A stretch of DNA of 22,593 nt from Conexibacter sp. (lineage in GTDB: Bacteria; Actinomycetota; Thermoleophilia; Solirubrobacterales; Solirubrobacteraceae), in NCBI GenBank assembly GCA_025964295.1, contig JAOPZD010000554.1:1-22593 (forward strand). Direction: 5' to 3'. Shown piece after piece: positions 1 through 6,349 of this stretch (positions are counted from its first letter, which is position 1; every line of letters starts with the position of its first letter). The notes under the pieces were generated by a model. It was not told where the DNA came from. It was given only the letters and a program-made list of their open reading frames with translations, and made no database searches. The position numbers were made by a program, and so were the translations under genes.

Positions 1-411
1 CTCGGTGAGCGCGACGGTGAAGCGCTCGATCTCGTCCTCCATGTTGGCGTGCGCCAGGCGCTTGAGGTCGCGGACGAGCGCCTCGGTGCCGCGGTCGAGC
101 TCCTCGTCGAAGCGCTCGACGACGTCCTGCTCGAAGACGCCGGTGCCGGCCCACTCGCAGTTGGGGCAGCGGAGCGTGACCTCCCAGTGCACCGTGCCGG
201 ACTCCTCCCACTCGGTCGGGTAGACCAGGTTGGAGGCGCAGGACCCGCAGACGTGCAGGTCGGTGGCGGCGTCGTCCCGGGTCGGGACCGGGGTCGCGGC
301 GACGGGGGCGGCGCCGGCGGCCGGCTGGTCCTCGAAGTAGACGACCTCGATGGTCTTGCCCGAGGGGAGGACGACGCGGCGGACGTAGTGGCGTGGATCG
401 TGGAGGCTCAT
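1..411 (-). CDS. Zinc-ribbon-like hypothetical protein, C-terminus cut by the left edge
   Basis: The reverse strand is open from an ATG at 409-411 to the window edge, giving 137 codons without a stop. The protein starts MSLHDPRHYV and has a Pro/Ala-rich linker at about residues 29-50. Two Cys pairs follow, C55-G-S-C58 and C82-P-N-C85, spaced as in a zinc ribbon. The remainder is a charged helical segment. Codon use is typical of the high-G+C neighbours, with third positions almost all G or C. I do not recognise a named family; metal binding is inferred only from the Cys pairs. No clear Shine-Dalgarno precedes the ATG, so the message may be leaderless. The gene is divergent from tatA. Confidence 0.75.
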   Translation of the reverse strand, partial: MSLHDPRHYVRRVVLPSGKTIEVVYFEDQPAAGAAPVAATPVPTRDDAATDLHVCGSCASNLVYPTEWEESGTVHWEVTLRCPNCEWAGTGVFEQDVVERFDEELDRGTEALVRDLKRLAHANMEDEIERFTVALTE

Positions 412-577
412 CGGCTCGAGGAAAGGTGGGTGCCTGACAATCCGGTGATCGGTTGTGGCTTCGGCGAACTTGAACCTCGAATCGACCATTCGTCCGCACG
501 CGGATATCGCGCTGGAATGAACCGATCGCGGGTCCGTCGCGTTACCCTCTGCAGACCCCCTACGGAGGCTTCGTCCC
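412..577. promoter_or_regulatory. tatA: Divergent intergenic region between zinc-ribbon gene and tatA
   Basis: This 166-bp gap must hold both outward promoters. On the plus strand an ACGGAGG-like ribosome binding site (562-568) lies about 10 nt before the tatA ATG. I see no -35/-10 pair I would defend. The sequence is richer in A and T around 430-530 than the flanking genes. Confidence 0.5.
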
Positions 578-877
578 ATGCCGGGAATCGGTATCCCAGA
601 ACTCATCATCGTCCTCGTCATCGTGCTGCTCGTCTTCGGCCCCAAGCGCCTGCCGCAGCTCGGCAAGCAGCTCGGCGGCGGCATGCGCGAGTTCAAGGAC
701 TCCATCCAGGGCAAGGGCAAGGACGACGACGAGGCGCAGGACGACGAGCGCGACGCCGCGGCCGGCGCTCCGGAGCTCACGCGGGCCCAGCAGGCCGACG
801 TGCTCGACCCCACGCCCGACGCGACGCGCACGCCCGCCGGCGGGCGCGACGAGCCGGCCACGCGCTCCGGCGGGTAG
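578..877 (+). CDS. tatA: Sec-independent (Tat) translocase subunit TatA
   Basis: This is the pore-forming subunit of the twin-arginine translocase, which exports folded proteins across the cytoplasmic membrane. The 99-aa protein has the family layout: a short N-terminus, one hydrophobic segment (about residues 7-20), the FGPKRLP hinge (20-26), an amphipathic helix (about 24-45), then a charged, disordered tail. The hinge Phe-Gly and the following basic residues are the diagnostic TatA/E features. The ATG has a well-placed ribosome binding site. tatC follows after 3 nt, so the two are co-transcribed. The tail is rich in Asp/Glu and Ala/Thr, as in many actinobacterial TatA proteins. Confidence 0.95.
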   Translation: MPGIGIPELIIVLVIVLLVFGPKRLPQLGKQLGGGMREFKDSIQGKGKDDDEAQDDERDAAAGAPELTRAQQADVLDPTPDATRTPAGGRDEPATRSGG

Positions 878-880
878 CCC

Positions 881-2002
881 TTGCCTGCCATCCGGCCGGT
901 CGGCCACGAGGATCGGCTCAGCCTCGTCGAGCACCTCGACGAGCTGCGGACGCGGATCATCCACTGCATCGTCGCCTTCGTGCTGGCGTTCAGCCTGTGC
1001 TACTGGCAGAACGACCGCATCCTCGACATCATCAACAAGCCGCTGGACCACGCCCATCGCGTGGACTGCAAGAAGCCCAACAAGGCCAACGGCGCGCTGG
1101 AGCGCTCGGGCTGCTTCGACGAGGCGCTCGGCAAGTACCTCAAGGCGGCGGGGCCGTCGCTGGCGCAGTCGGCCAAGACGCTCGGCGCGATCGCGGGCTC
1201 AGACGGCGTGAGCGCGGCGACGCGCGCGCAGGCGGTGCAGACCGCGAAGTCCCTCGCCGCCACCGCGGCGCAGGCCGACGCGGCCGCCCGGCTGACCCCG
1301 AAGGCCTCGACGGGCCGCCAGCCGGTCACGCTCGGCGTGACCGAGCCGTTCCTGACGACGATCACGGTCAGCGGCTACGCGGCGCTGCTGCTGGCGCTGC
1401 CCTTCATCCTGTGGCAGTTGTACGCCTTCATCCTGCCGGCGTTCTCGCGCGAGGAGCGGCGGGTGGCGCTGCCGCTGATGTCGCTCGTGCCGGTGCTGTT
1501 CATCAGCGGCGTGGTCTTCGGCTACTTCCTGGCGCTGCCCCGTGCCGTCTCGTTCCTGCAGAACTACAACGACGGCGCGTTCGACATCCTGGTCCAGGCC
1601 AAGGACTACTACCGCTTCTGCACGCTGCTGCTGGCGGCGATGGGCGTGTTGTTCCAGATTCCGGTCGGGGTGCTGGCGATCGTGCGGCTGCGGATCCTGA
1701 CGGTCAAGCAGCTGCGGTCCTACCGCGGCTATGCGCTGCTGCTCTTCGCGATCGTGGCGGCGGTGGTGACGCCGACGCCCGACCCGTTCACGATGCTCAT
1801 CGCGATGGCGCCGCTGGTCGTCCTGTACGAGATCAGCCTCGTGCTGGGGCGCCTCTTCCAGCCGACCGGCGAGCCCCGGTTCGGGTTCCTGGCCGACGAC
1901 GAGGACGACGAAGAGGACGCGATCGAGGACTGGGATGTCAGTGCCGGTACGGCAGACCCGTCCGATGGCGCAGTTACGCACACGCCCGACGATCTAGACT
2001 GA
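881..2002 (+). CDS. tatC: Tat translocase receptor subunit TatC, with enlarged first outer loop
   Basis: TatC is the multi-spanning membrane receptor that recognises twin-arginine signal peptides. Motifs present: HLDELRTR (18-25) before TM1, TEPFLT (154-159) before TM2, ILPAF..EER around 184-193, and TPTPDPFT (297-304) before the last helices. The usual family length is about 250 aa; this one is 373. The extra length is an Ala/Lys-rich insertion in the first external loop (about residues 58-150, with Cys63 and Cys78) and an acidic cytoplasmic tail (about 339-350). The start is a TTG 3 nt after the tatA stop; the conserved N-terminal motif sits close behind it, and coupling to tatA probably aids initiation. 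Confidence 0.93.
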   Translation: MPAIRPVGHEDRLSLVEHLDELRTRIIHCIVAFVLAFSLCYWQNDRILDIINKPLDHAHRVDCKKPNKANGALERSGCFDEALGKYLKAAGPSLAQSAKTLGAIAGSDGVSAATRAQAVQTAKSLAATAAQADAAARLTPKASTGRQPVTLGVTEPFLTTITVSGYAALLLALPFILWQLYAFILPAFSREERRVALPLMSLVPVLFISGVVFGYFLALPRAVSFLQNYNDGAFDILVQAKDYYRFCTLLLAAMGVLFQIPVGVLAIVRLRILTVKQLRSYRGYALLLFAIVAAVVTPTPDPFTMLIAMAPLVVLYEISLVLGRLFQPTGEPRFGFLADDEDDEEDAIEDWDVSAGTADPSDGAVTHTPDDLD

Positions 2003-2007
2003 TACGC

Positions 2008-2721
2008 ATGCTGTTCGACCTGCGCGGCCGCGGCCGCCGACGCTTCGTCCAGGGGATCTACCTGGGTCTCGCCATCCTGATGGGTGGCGGCCTCGTCCTG
2101 TTCGGCGTCGGCGGGGCGACCTCCGGCGGCCTCCTGGACGCGTTCAAGTCCAACAGCGGCTCCACGAGCGTGTCGGACACGTTCAAGAAGCGCGTCACCG
2201 CCGCGGAGCGCACCGTCAAGCTCAAGCCCGCCGATCCCAAGGCATGGGCCGAGCTGACGAAGGTCCGCTTCCAGCAGGCCGTCTCGGGCAACGGCTTCGA
2301 CCAGAACCAGGGCGTCTTCACCAACGAGGGCAAGGACGGCCTGCGCGCCGCCGAGACCTCCTGGGACAAGTACCTGACGCTGACCGAGAAGCCCGACGAC
2401 ACGGTCGCCAGCCTGATGGTCCAGGCCTTCGGCCAGGCGGGGTTGAACGAGCCCGACAAGGCGGTGACCGCGCAGGAGGTCATCGTCGACAGCCGCACGC
2501 CCACCGACGCGCTCTACGTCCAGCTCGCCACCTTGGCCTACCAGGCCGGCCAGACCCGCAAGGCCGAGCTCGCCTCCAAGAAGGCCCTCGAGCTGACGCC
2601 CAAGGACAACCGCGAGCAGATCAAGGCGATCCTGCAATCGGCCCGCACCCAAGCCTCCGCGAGCCTCGGCACCGGCACGTCGACCACGGGCGCGACGACC
2701 ACCACGACACCCTCCTCGTAG
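2008..2721 (+). CDS. Membrane-anchored tetratricopeptide-repeat protein
   Basis: The protein has 237 aa: a basic N-terminus (RGRGRRR), one membrane segment (about residues 17-36), a Gly/Ser linker, helical TPR-like pairs (about 55-215, for example PADPKAWAELTKVRF and DALYVQLATLAYQAGQ), and a Thr/Ser-rich tail. It is probably an externally facing scaffold held by its single N-terminal helix. It begins 5 nt after the tatC stop with no strong ribosome binding site, so translational coupling to tatC is likely. The constant neighbourhood suggests a link to Tat export or envelope assembly, but the sequence does not prove it. The reading frame is open far upstream of 2008, but only the part from this ATG looks like a real protein. 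Confidence 0.85.
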   Translation: MLFDLRGRGRRRFVQGIYLGLAILMGGGLVLFGVGGATSGGLLDAFKSNSGSTSVSDTFKKRVTAAERTVKLKPADPKAWAELTKVRFQQAVSGNGFDQNQGVFTNEGKDGLRAAETSWDKYLTLTEKPDDTVASLMVQAFGQAGLNEPDKAVTAQEVIVDSRTPTDALYVQLATLAYQAGQTRKAELASKKALELTPKDNREQIKAILQSARTQASASLGTGTSTTGATTTTTPSS

Positions 2722-2727
2722 ACGGTC

Positions 2728-2757
2728 GCGAGGAGGCGCTGAACACGCCCTCCTCGC
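2728..2757 (+). terminator. Hairpin after the tat operon
   Basis: GCGAGGAG at 2728-2735 pairs with CTCCTCGC at 2750-2757, extended by GCG/CGC with one bulged C. There is no T run after it, so it is either a weak terminator or a 3'-end stabiliser. It lies 7 bp past the TPR stop and 16 bp before tRNA-Lys. Confidence 0.55.
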
Positions 2758-2773
2758 TATCCTGTCCGGCCTC

Positions 2774-2846
2774 GCCCCTATAGCTCAACTGGCAGAGCAG
2801 CGGACTCTTAATCCGAAGGTTCTAGGTTCGATTCCTAGTGGGGGCA
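2774..2846 (+). tRNA. tRNA-Lys (anticodon CTT)
   Basis: The 73-nt gene folds as a tRNA. The acceptor stem GCCCCTA (2774-2780) pairs with TGGGGGC (2839-2845) and the discriminator is A2846. The D arm contains TAGCTCAACTGGCAGAGC. The anticodon stem/loop CGGACTCTTAATCCG places CTT in the loop. The T arm is AGGTTCGATTCCT. CCA is not encoded. The 3' half is duplicated at 7901 and, imperfectly, at 10130, which marks it as the attB site of integrating elements. Confidence 0.97.
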
Positions 2847-2862
2847 TGACGAGAAGCCCGGC
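2804..2862 (+). repeat. attL: 59-bp direct repeat within tRNA-Lys
   Basis: Bases 2804-2862 are identical to 7901-7959. The repeat runs from the anticodon loop to the tRNA 3' end and on into the first arm of the downstream terminator, so integration leaves both tRNA and terminator intact. The integrase gene starts 82 bp further on, as usual for tRNA-targeting elements. Confidence 0.95.
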
Positions 2863-2879
2863 GTTTGCCGGGTTTCTTT
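2854..2879 (+). terminator. Intrinsic terminator of tRNA-Lys
   Basis: AAGCCCGGC (2854-2862) pairs with GCCGGGTTT (2867-2875) around a GTTT loop, followed by a T-rich run (TTTCTTT). It is a canonical intrinsic terminator 8 bp past the tRNA end. Confidence 0.85.
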
Positions 2880-2905
2880 CGTTCTCGCGCCATCCCTGAA
2901 GTAGC

Positions 2906-2927
2906 GGATATGTCCCGGATATGTCCC
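2906..2927 (+). repeat. Tandem 11-bp repeat, candidate integrase arm site (left)
   Basis: GGATATGTCCC occurs twice head to tail (2906-2916 and 2917-2927), between attL and the integrase start. Similar paired TGTCC motifs lie near the right end of each element. Paired direct repeats in this position are typical arm-type integrase or excisionase binding sites; that role is inferred. Confidence 0.55.
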
Positions 2928-2943
2928 GAGAGGGTGGTTGTTG

Positions 2944-4152
2944 GTGTCGTACTTCCAGTTGGAGCGAGCCCGTTCGATCAGCGGGCATGTGTTCCGCGTG
3001 GATCGGGCTGCCGGTCCCGTCTGGTACGCCAAATATCGATTGCCGGACGGTCGGCAGGTCCAGAAGAAGGTCGCGCCGGCGTGGACGCGGCCGGGTCGTC
3101 CGGACGATGGCTTTGTGAATCGCCGCGGCGCCGAGGCGTGGCTGGCCGACGTCCTCGCTCAGGCCCACGCCGGGACGTTGCCCGGGATGGTCCGAACCGG
3201 CGTGACGTTCGAGCGCGCCTCTTCCGAGTGGCTCCGCTACTGCGTCGAGGACCGCGCGTGCAAGCCGTCGACGATGGTCGACTACCGGCACACGGTCGAG
3301 CGCGTGCTCGTACCGGTCTTCGGGCCGCTGTTGTTGGATGACATCACCGCCCCGGCGATCGAGGCGTGGCGCGCGTCGCTCAGCACCTCGGCCCGCACGC
3401 GCAACAAGCAGCTGACGATCCTCAACGGGATCTTCCGCCGCGGGCAGAAGCGCTTCGGGCTCCAGCGCAATCCCGTCCTGGAGATCGAGCGCATGCGCGA
3501 GCCGCGACAGGTCAACCTCGACGTGTTCTCGCCGGAGGAGGTCATGGCGTTGGTTCGGGCCGCGGAGTCCGAGCAGGACGCGGCGATCTACCTCACCGCC
3601 GCCTTCACCGGACTGCGCCGCGGTGAGCTCATCGCGCTCCGCTGGCGGGACGTCGACTTCGCCGGGTGCGTGATCCGCGTGCGAGCGTCCTACGCCGCCG
3701 GCGCGCTCACCACGCCGAAGAGCGGCAAGCTCCGCTCCGTCCCGATGGCGCCCCAGGTCGCCGAGGCGCTCGCGCGCCTCGGCCGCGCCGCGACCGATGA
3801 CGCGCTCGTGTTCCTCGGCGAGGGCGGCGGCTACCTCGACGGGAGCGCCTTGCGCCGCCGCTACAAGCTCGCCCTCGAACGAGCGGGCCTCCGCTCCCTC
3901 CGCTTCCACGACCTCCGCCACACCTTCGGCACCCGCGCGATCGCCAAGGCGGACATCTTGCGCGTCAAGGAGTGGATGGGCCACGCCGACGTCGCAACGA
4001 CGATGCGGTACTTGCACTACGTGCCCCGCCCCGAGGACGCTCGGCTCATCGCCGCCGCGTTCGAGATCGCCCCACCGACGGTGCTGGCACCCAGCTCGAT
4101 GCCGGACTGGTCCACGCAAGGTGGTCCGGGGCACCGAGGGGAAGCGGCGTAG
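2944..4152 (+). CDS. int: Tyrosine-recombinase integrase of element 1
   Basis: Site-specific recombinase that joins element 1 to tRNA-Lys. The 402-aa protein has an N-terminal arm-binding region (about 1-85), a SAM-like core-binding domain (about 86-185) and a catalytic domain (about 195-370). The catalytic set is complete: R225 in TGLRRGEL, K259 in TPKSGKLR, H322-x-x-R325 in HDLRHTF, H347 in GHAD and nucleophile Y356 in TMRYLHY. GTG 2944 is preferred because AGAGGG (2929-2934) lies 9 nt upstream; the in-frame TTGs at 2938 and 2941 are alternatives that lie too close to it. The C-terminus extends about 30 residues past the usual end. A decayed relative lies at 8060-8517. Confidence 0.95.
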   Translation: MSYFQLERARSISGHVFRVDRAAGPVWYAKYRLPDGRQVQKKVAPAWTRPGRPDDGFVNRRGAEAWLADVLAQAHAGTLPGMVRTGVTFERASSEWLRYCVEDRACKPSTMVDYRHTVERVLVPVFGPLLLDDITAPAIEAWRASLSTSARTRNKQLTILNGIFRRGQKRFGLQRNPVLEIERMREPRQVNLDVFSPEEVMALVRAAESEQDAAIYLTAAFTGLRRGELIALRWRDVDFAGCVIRVRASYAAGALTTPKSGKLRSVPMAPQVAEALARLGRAATDDALVFLGEGGGYLDGSALRRRYKLALERAGLRSLRFHDLRHTFGTRAIAKADILRVKEWMGHADVATTMRYLHYVPRPEDARLIAAAFEIAPPTVLAPSSMPDWSTQGGPGHRGEAA

Positions 4153-4209
4153 AGGCAGCGCAACCGCTCCCGGCGTGCCTCGGCACACCTGGTCCTACTC
4201 GATCAGCAC

Positions 4210-4230
4210 CCCGATCCACCGTGGATCGGG
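4210..4230. repeat. 21-bp palindrome downstream of int
   Basis: CCCGATCCAC (4210-4219) and GTGGATCGGG (4221-4230) form a perfect dyad around a single C. It lies 57 bp past the integrase stop and just before the larger nested inverted repeat. It could terminate int transcription (no T run) or be an operator. Confidence 0.6.
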
Positions 4231-4233
4231 CTG

Positions 4234-4383
4234 GCCTGCCGCTCGCCCCGCAGCCAATGGGTTCCCAGCCCCTCCGCGAGCCCGACCACCCGCTCACACC
4301 ATGTACTTCGTAGCGATGGTGAGAGCGGGTGGTCGGCCTCACTCCGGGTCAGGGAGTTCCAAACTGCGGGGCGAGCGGCAGGC
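4234..4383. repeat. 150-bp nested inverted repeat between int and the excisionase-like gene
   Basis: The outer arms 4234-4253 and 4364-4383 are perfect 20-bp reverse complements. The inner arms 4282-4295 and 4323-4336 are perfect 14-bp reverse complements, extended inward by CACCAT (4297-4302) with ATGGTG (4316-4321), leaving a 13-nt loop. The parts between outer and inner arms are only partly complementary. The whole 150 nt can therefore fold into one long hairpin with an internal loop. No credible protein-coding frame crosses it. It could be a structured RNA, a nicking or replication origin, or a small transposable insertion; I cannot choose among these. Confidence 0.8.
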
Positions 4384-4420
4384 GGTGCCGGAAGGTCAAT
4401 CCAGTCTCGCCCATCTAGAG

Positions 4421-4648
4421 ATGACCGAACGCAACTTGTTGTCCTTGGATCAACGCCTTCTCACAGCGGACGACGTCGCCGATCTCTTGGCGGTTCCGCG
4501 ATCTAGCGTCTACGAGTACGCACGACGGCGGGAGAATCCGTTGCCCTCGATCCCTGTGGGGCGCCATCGACGCTTCCACCGGAAGGACGTCGAGAGCTGG
4601 CTTGCCACTTGCCAGCGCTCAACGACGAGCAGTACCATCCACCGCTGA
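4421..4648 (+). CDS. Excisionase-family helix-turn-helix protein
   Basis: This 75-aa protein consists almost entirely of the MerR-like HTH_17 fold of the excisionase family. LLTADDVADLLAVPRSSVYE (13-32) is the helix-turn-helix. The following RREN..LPSIPVGRHRRFHRKDVESWL is the classic wing ending in the conserved Arg-Phe...Trp-Leu pattern. Such proteins bend DNA at the att arms and direct the integrase toward excision; some instead regulate int. The ATG at 4421 has only a weak TAGAG before it, and in-frame TTGs a few codons later are possible. It lies downstream of int and the nested inverted repeat on the same strand. Confidence 0.85.
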   Translation: MTERNLLSLDQRLLTADDVADLLAVPRSSVYEYARRRENPLPSIPVGRHRRFHRKDVESWLATCQRSTTSSTIHR

Positions 4649-4720
4649 ACCAACACCCTTAACAAAGCGCCCCCGCGCCGCGCAAACGGCCGGGGGCATG
4701 GCCCAAGGAGCTGTAACTCC

Positions 4721-5161
4721 ATGAGCACCCCGCAGCGTAACGACGCCCGCGTCGTCGCCGTCGACCCGTCCACGGCCGACATCCTCCGCCACCAGACCCT
4801 CATCGTCCTGGAGGCCAACCACCACTACTACGAGGACATCCTCCTCTTCGGCCCCGAGGCCCAACACGCCCTCTCGGTCATCTATCGCGACGCCTTCGCC
4901 GTCCTGGATGCGATCGGCTGGCGCCGGCCCGACACTCCGCCGCCCTCAGTCGATGTGCGGTTGACCGTAGGGCTTGTCCAACAACTCCGCGCTCGCCGCT
5001 GCGATCTAGGCCACACAAATATCGACCGCCTCGACGCCAGCGTCGCGGCGGGTGCCACTGCCACTGTCGCCGAGATCGAGGCCGCGATCCGCGCCGACCG
5101 GATCGCCGCGCAGGCGCTCGATCAACTGACCGCGGATCGCGGCGTTGGAGAGTCCCGGTAG
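4721..5161 (+). CDS. Unrecognised 146-aa protein of element 1
   Basis: ATG 4721 is preceded by AAGGAG (4705-4710) at 10-nt spacing, a strong start. The protein appears soluble and mostly helical, with an N-terminal segment rich in His and Tyr (EANHHYYEDILLFGPEAQHA, about 32-51) and an Ala-rich helical C-terminal half. There is no signal peptide, membrane segment or catalytic motif that I recognise. It follows the excisionase-like gene by 72 bp on the same strand and converges on the wHTH regulator gene. Possible roles are an element maintenance protein or a small antitoxin or accessory factor, but nothing in the sequence decides between them. Confidence 0.75.
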   Translation: MSTPQRNDARVVAVDPSTADILRHQTLIVLEANHHYYEDILLFGPEAQHALSVIYRDAFAVLDAIGWRRPDTPPPSVDVRLTVGLVQQLRARRCDLGHTNIDRLDASVAAGATATVAEIEAAIRADRIAAQALDQLTADRGVGESR

Positions 5162-5163
5162 TC

Positions 5164-5175
5164 GCCGGGCCCGGC
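5164..5175. terminator. Short GC palindrome between convergent genes
   Basis: GCCGGGCCCGGC is a perfect 12-bp palindrome in the 23-bp gap between two convergent stop codons. It may act as a bidirectional terminator, but there is no T run to confirm this. Confidence 0.3.
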
Positions 5176-5184
5176 CGGGGCCTT

Positions 5185-5871
5185 CTAGTTTGGAAACCTG
5201 CCCGGTGGCCAGACTTTGGAGACCGTAGCCCGCCGCACTGGGACCTCAGCCTTGTGCAGAAAGGTCAACATGCGAAGCGCGGCCGGCACGGGATCCACTC
5301 CGCCGAAGGCGAAGACCAGCTCGTCACCGCACAACGCTGTCCAACTTGCCTTCGCAGCCTGCTCGCCTTGGGCGAGGACCGCCATAAGGTCCGCCGCTCG
5401 GGGTCCGCCGACGTCCGCGATTACGAGCTCTTCGTTCCGCTGCGGTCGGCTCACTGGTGTACCGGCAGACTCGGGGCTTGTCTCATGGCGCGGTCCGGTT
5501 GCGCGTTGCGGTTGTCGTGACGCGCCGACGCGGCGAGCGTCGCTAGCGGTGCCAGAGGCGGGCCGTCGGCGAGGCGTCGCCGGGGGGTTGCGTAGGGAAC
5601 GCTCGGCGAGTTCACGCTGACGGTCGTCCAGGATCCAGAATCTGGAAGGTCGGCCGATCGACGGAGTCTCGTCCGGATCCAGAAATCGCTTCGTGACCAG
5701 CTGTTCTGCGGCTAGCTCGACAAGGTGTCGGTTGACGTTTGGGGCCGGGGTTCCGAGTTGCTCGCCGAGCGCGGCACCACTCAACGGCTCAGACGCCTCC
5801 AGTAGAGCCTGTGCCAATCGGCGTCGAAACGCGGGGTAGAGCCAATCGTCCTGCGGAGACGACCCGGACAT
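5185..5871 (-). CDS. Winged-helix regulator, divergent from the dNTPase operon
   Basis: The 228-aa protein (from ATG 5871) has an N-terminal ArsR-like winged helix: FRRRLAQALLEASEPLSGAA then LGEQLGTPAPNVNRHLVELA, with a wing ending in RPSRFWIL. A Pro/Arg/Ser-rich linker (about 95-140) follows, then a C-terminal alpha/beta domain that I do not recognise (from about EELVIADVGGP to the end). A longer reading from TTG 5982 is possible, but those extra residues look non-conserved and run through the likely promoter. Divergent placement next to 6107-7783 suggests it controls that operon and itself. The C-terminal domain may sense a signal, which would fit a switchable defence or stress module; this is inference. 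Confidence 0.75.
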   Translation of the reverse strand: MSGSSPQDDWLYPAFRRRLAQALLEASEPLSGAALGEQLGTPAPNVNRHLVELAAEQLVTKRFLDPDETPSIGRPSRFWILDDRQRELAERSLRNPPATPRRRPASGTASDARRVGASRQPQRATGPRHETSPESAGTPVSRPQRNEELVIADVGGPRAADLMAVLAQGEQAAKASWTALCGDELVFAFGGVDPVPAALRMLTFLHKAEVPVRRATVSKVWPPGRFPN

Positions 5872-6106
5872 TTGATGTTGACCATAAGGTCTGGTCGGCG
5901 AGATTGAAAGCCGGAAGAGGCGGCAGAGGGCGAGGTTTTGATGCTGTCCGGTGTCTCGGACACACTTCTGATCAGCAATCAAAGCCTGCGCACGGGATCA
6001 AAAGGTCGCCTCGGACTCTTTTCTCGCTGTTTGGTCGGTCCCGAACAGACGAGCTAGAAGTCCTCATGTGCGCCGCGTAGCGTGCGCGACACTGATGGAG
6101 ATGACG
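5872..6106. promoter_or_regulatory. Divergent control region with dyad operator candidate
   Basis: The 235-bp region separates the wHTH regulator gene from the wHTH/dNTPase operon. GTGTC-TCG-GACAC (5951-5963) is a dyad, overlapped by a second one, TGTCC (5945-5949) with GGACA (5958-5962). It is a plausible operator for the divergent regulator. A TTGACC hexamer at 5877-5882 is a possible -35 but lacks a good -10. Confidence 0.45.
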
Positions 6107-6340
6107 ATGAGTGTTGACGCGACAGATCGCGTGCTGGATCAAGAGATCGAAGAGGCTCGAGAGAAGCTGCTGGAGGTTGCCCGCACCGAGGAGGACCGGT
6201 GGTGGAGTGCGCGAGAGCTCAAGGTCCGGGCCCGGAACGGATGGAGCAGCGGCGTGATGGGGCTGGCGCTCCGCGCGCTCGTGGCGGAAGGGAAGTTGGA
6301 GCAGCGTCGCAGCGACCTGCGCGTCCAGTTGCGCCAGTAG
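6107..6340 (+). CDS. Small winged-helix-like protein upstream of dNTPase
   Basis: The 77-aa protein starts at ATG 6107, chosen because GGAG (6097-6100) lies 6 nt upstream; GTG 6068 and ATGs 6095 and 6101 are in frame but less well served. Its first 30 residues form a charged helix (DQEIEEAREKLLEVARTEED). The rest resembles a winged helix: WWSARELKVRARNG, VMGLALRALVAEGKLEQRR, then a beta-like RVQLRQ end. It has no other domain. The dNTPase start lies 9 nt after its stop, so the two are almost certainly co-transcribed. It could be a DNA-binding regulator or a protein partner of the dNTPase. I do not recognise a named family. Confidence 0.7.
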   Translation: MSVDATDRVLDQEIEEAREKLLEVARTEEDRWWSARELKVRARNGWSSGVMGLALRALVAEGKLEQRRSDLRVQLRQ

Positions 6341-6349
6341 GCTCACCGT

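Noticed and set aside
49..2721. An 890-codon open frame on the plus strand spanning the tat operon
   Set aside because: High-G+C DNA keeps unused frames open. Its first 650 codons are Arg/Ala/Gly-rich shadow of the zinc-ribbon, tatA and tatC genes. Only the part from 2008 is a plausible protein and is annotated separately.
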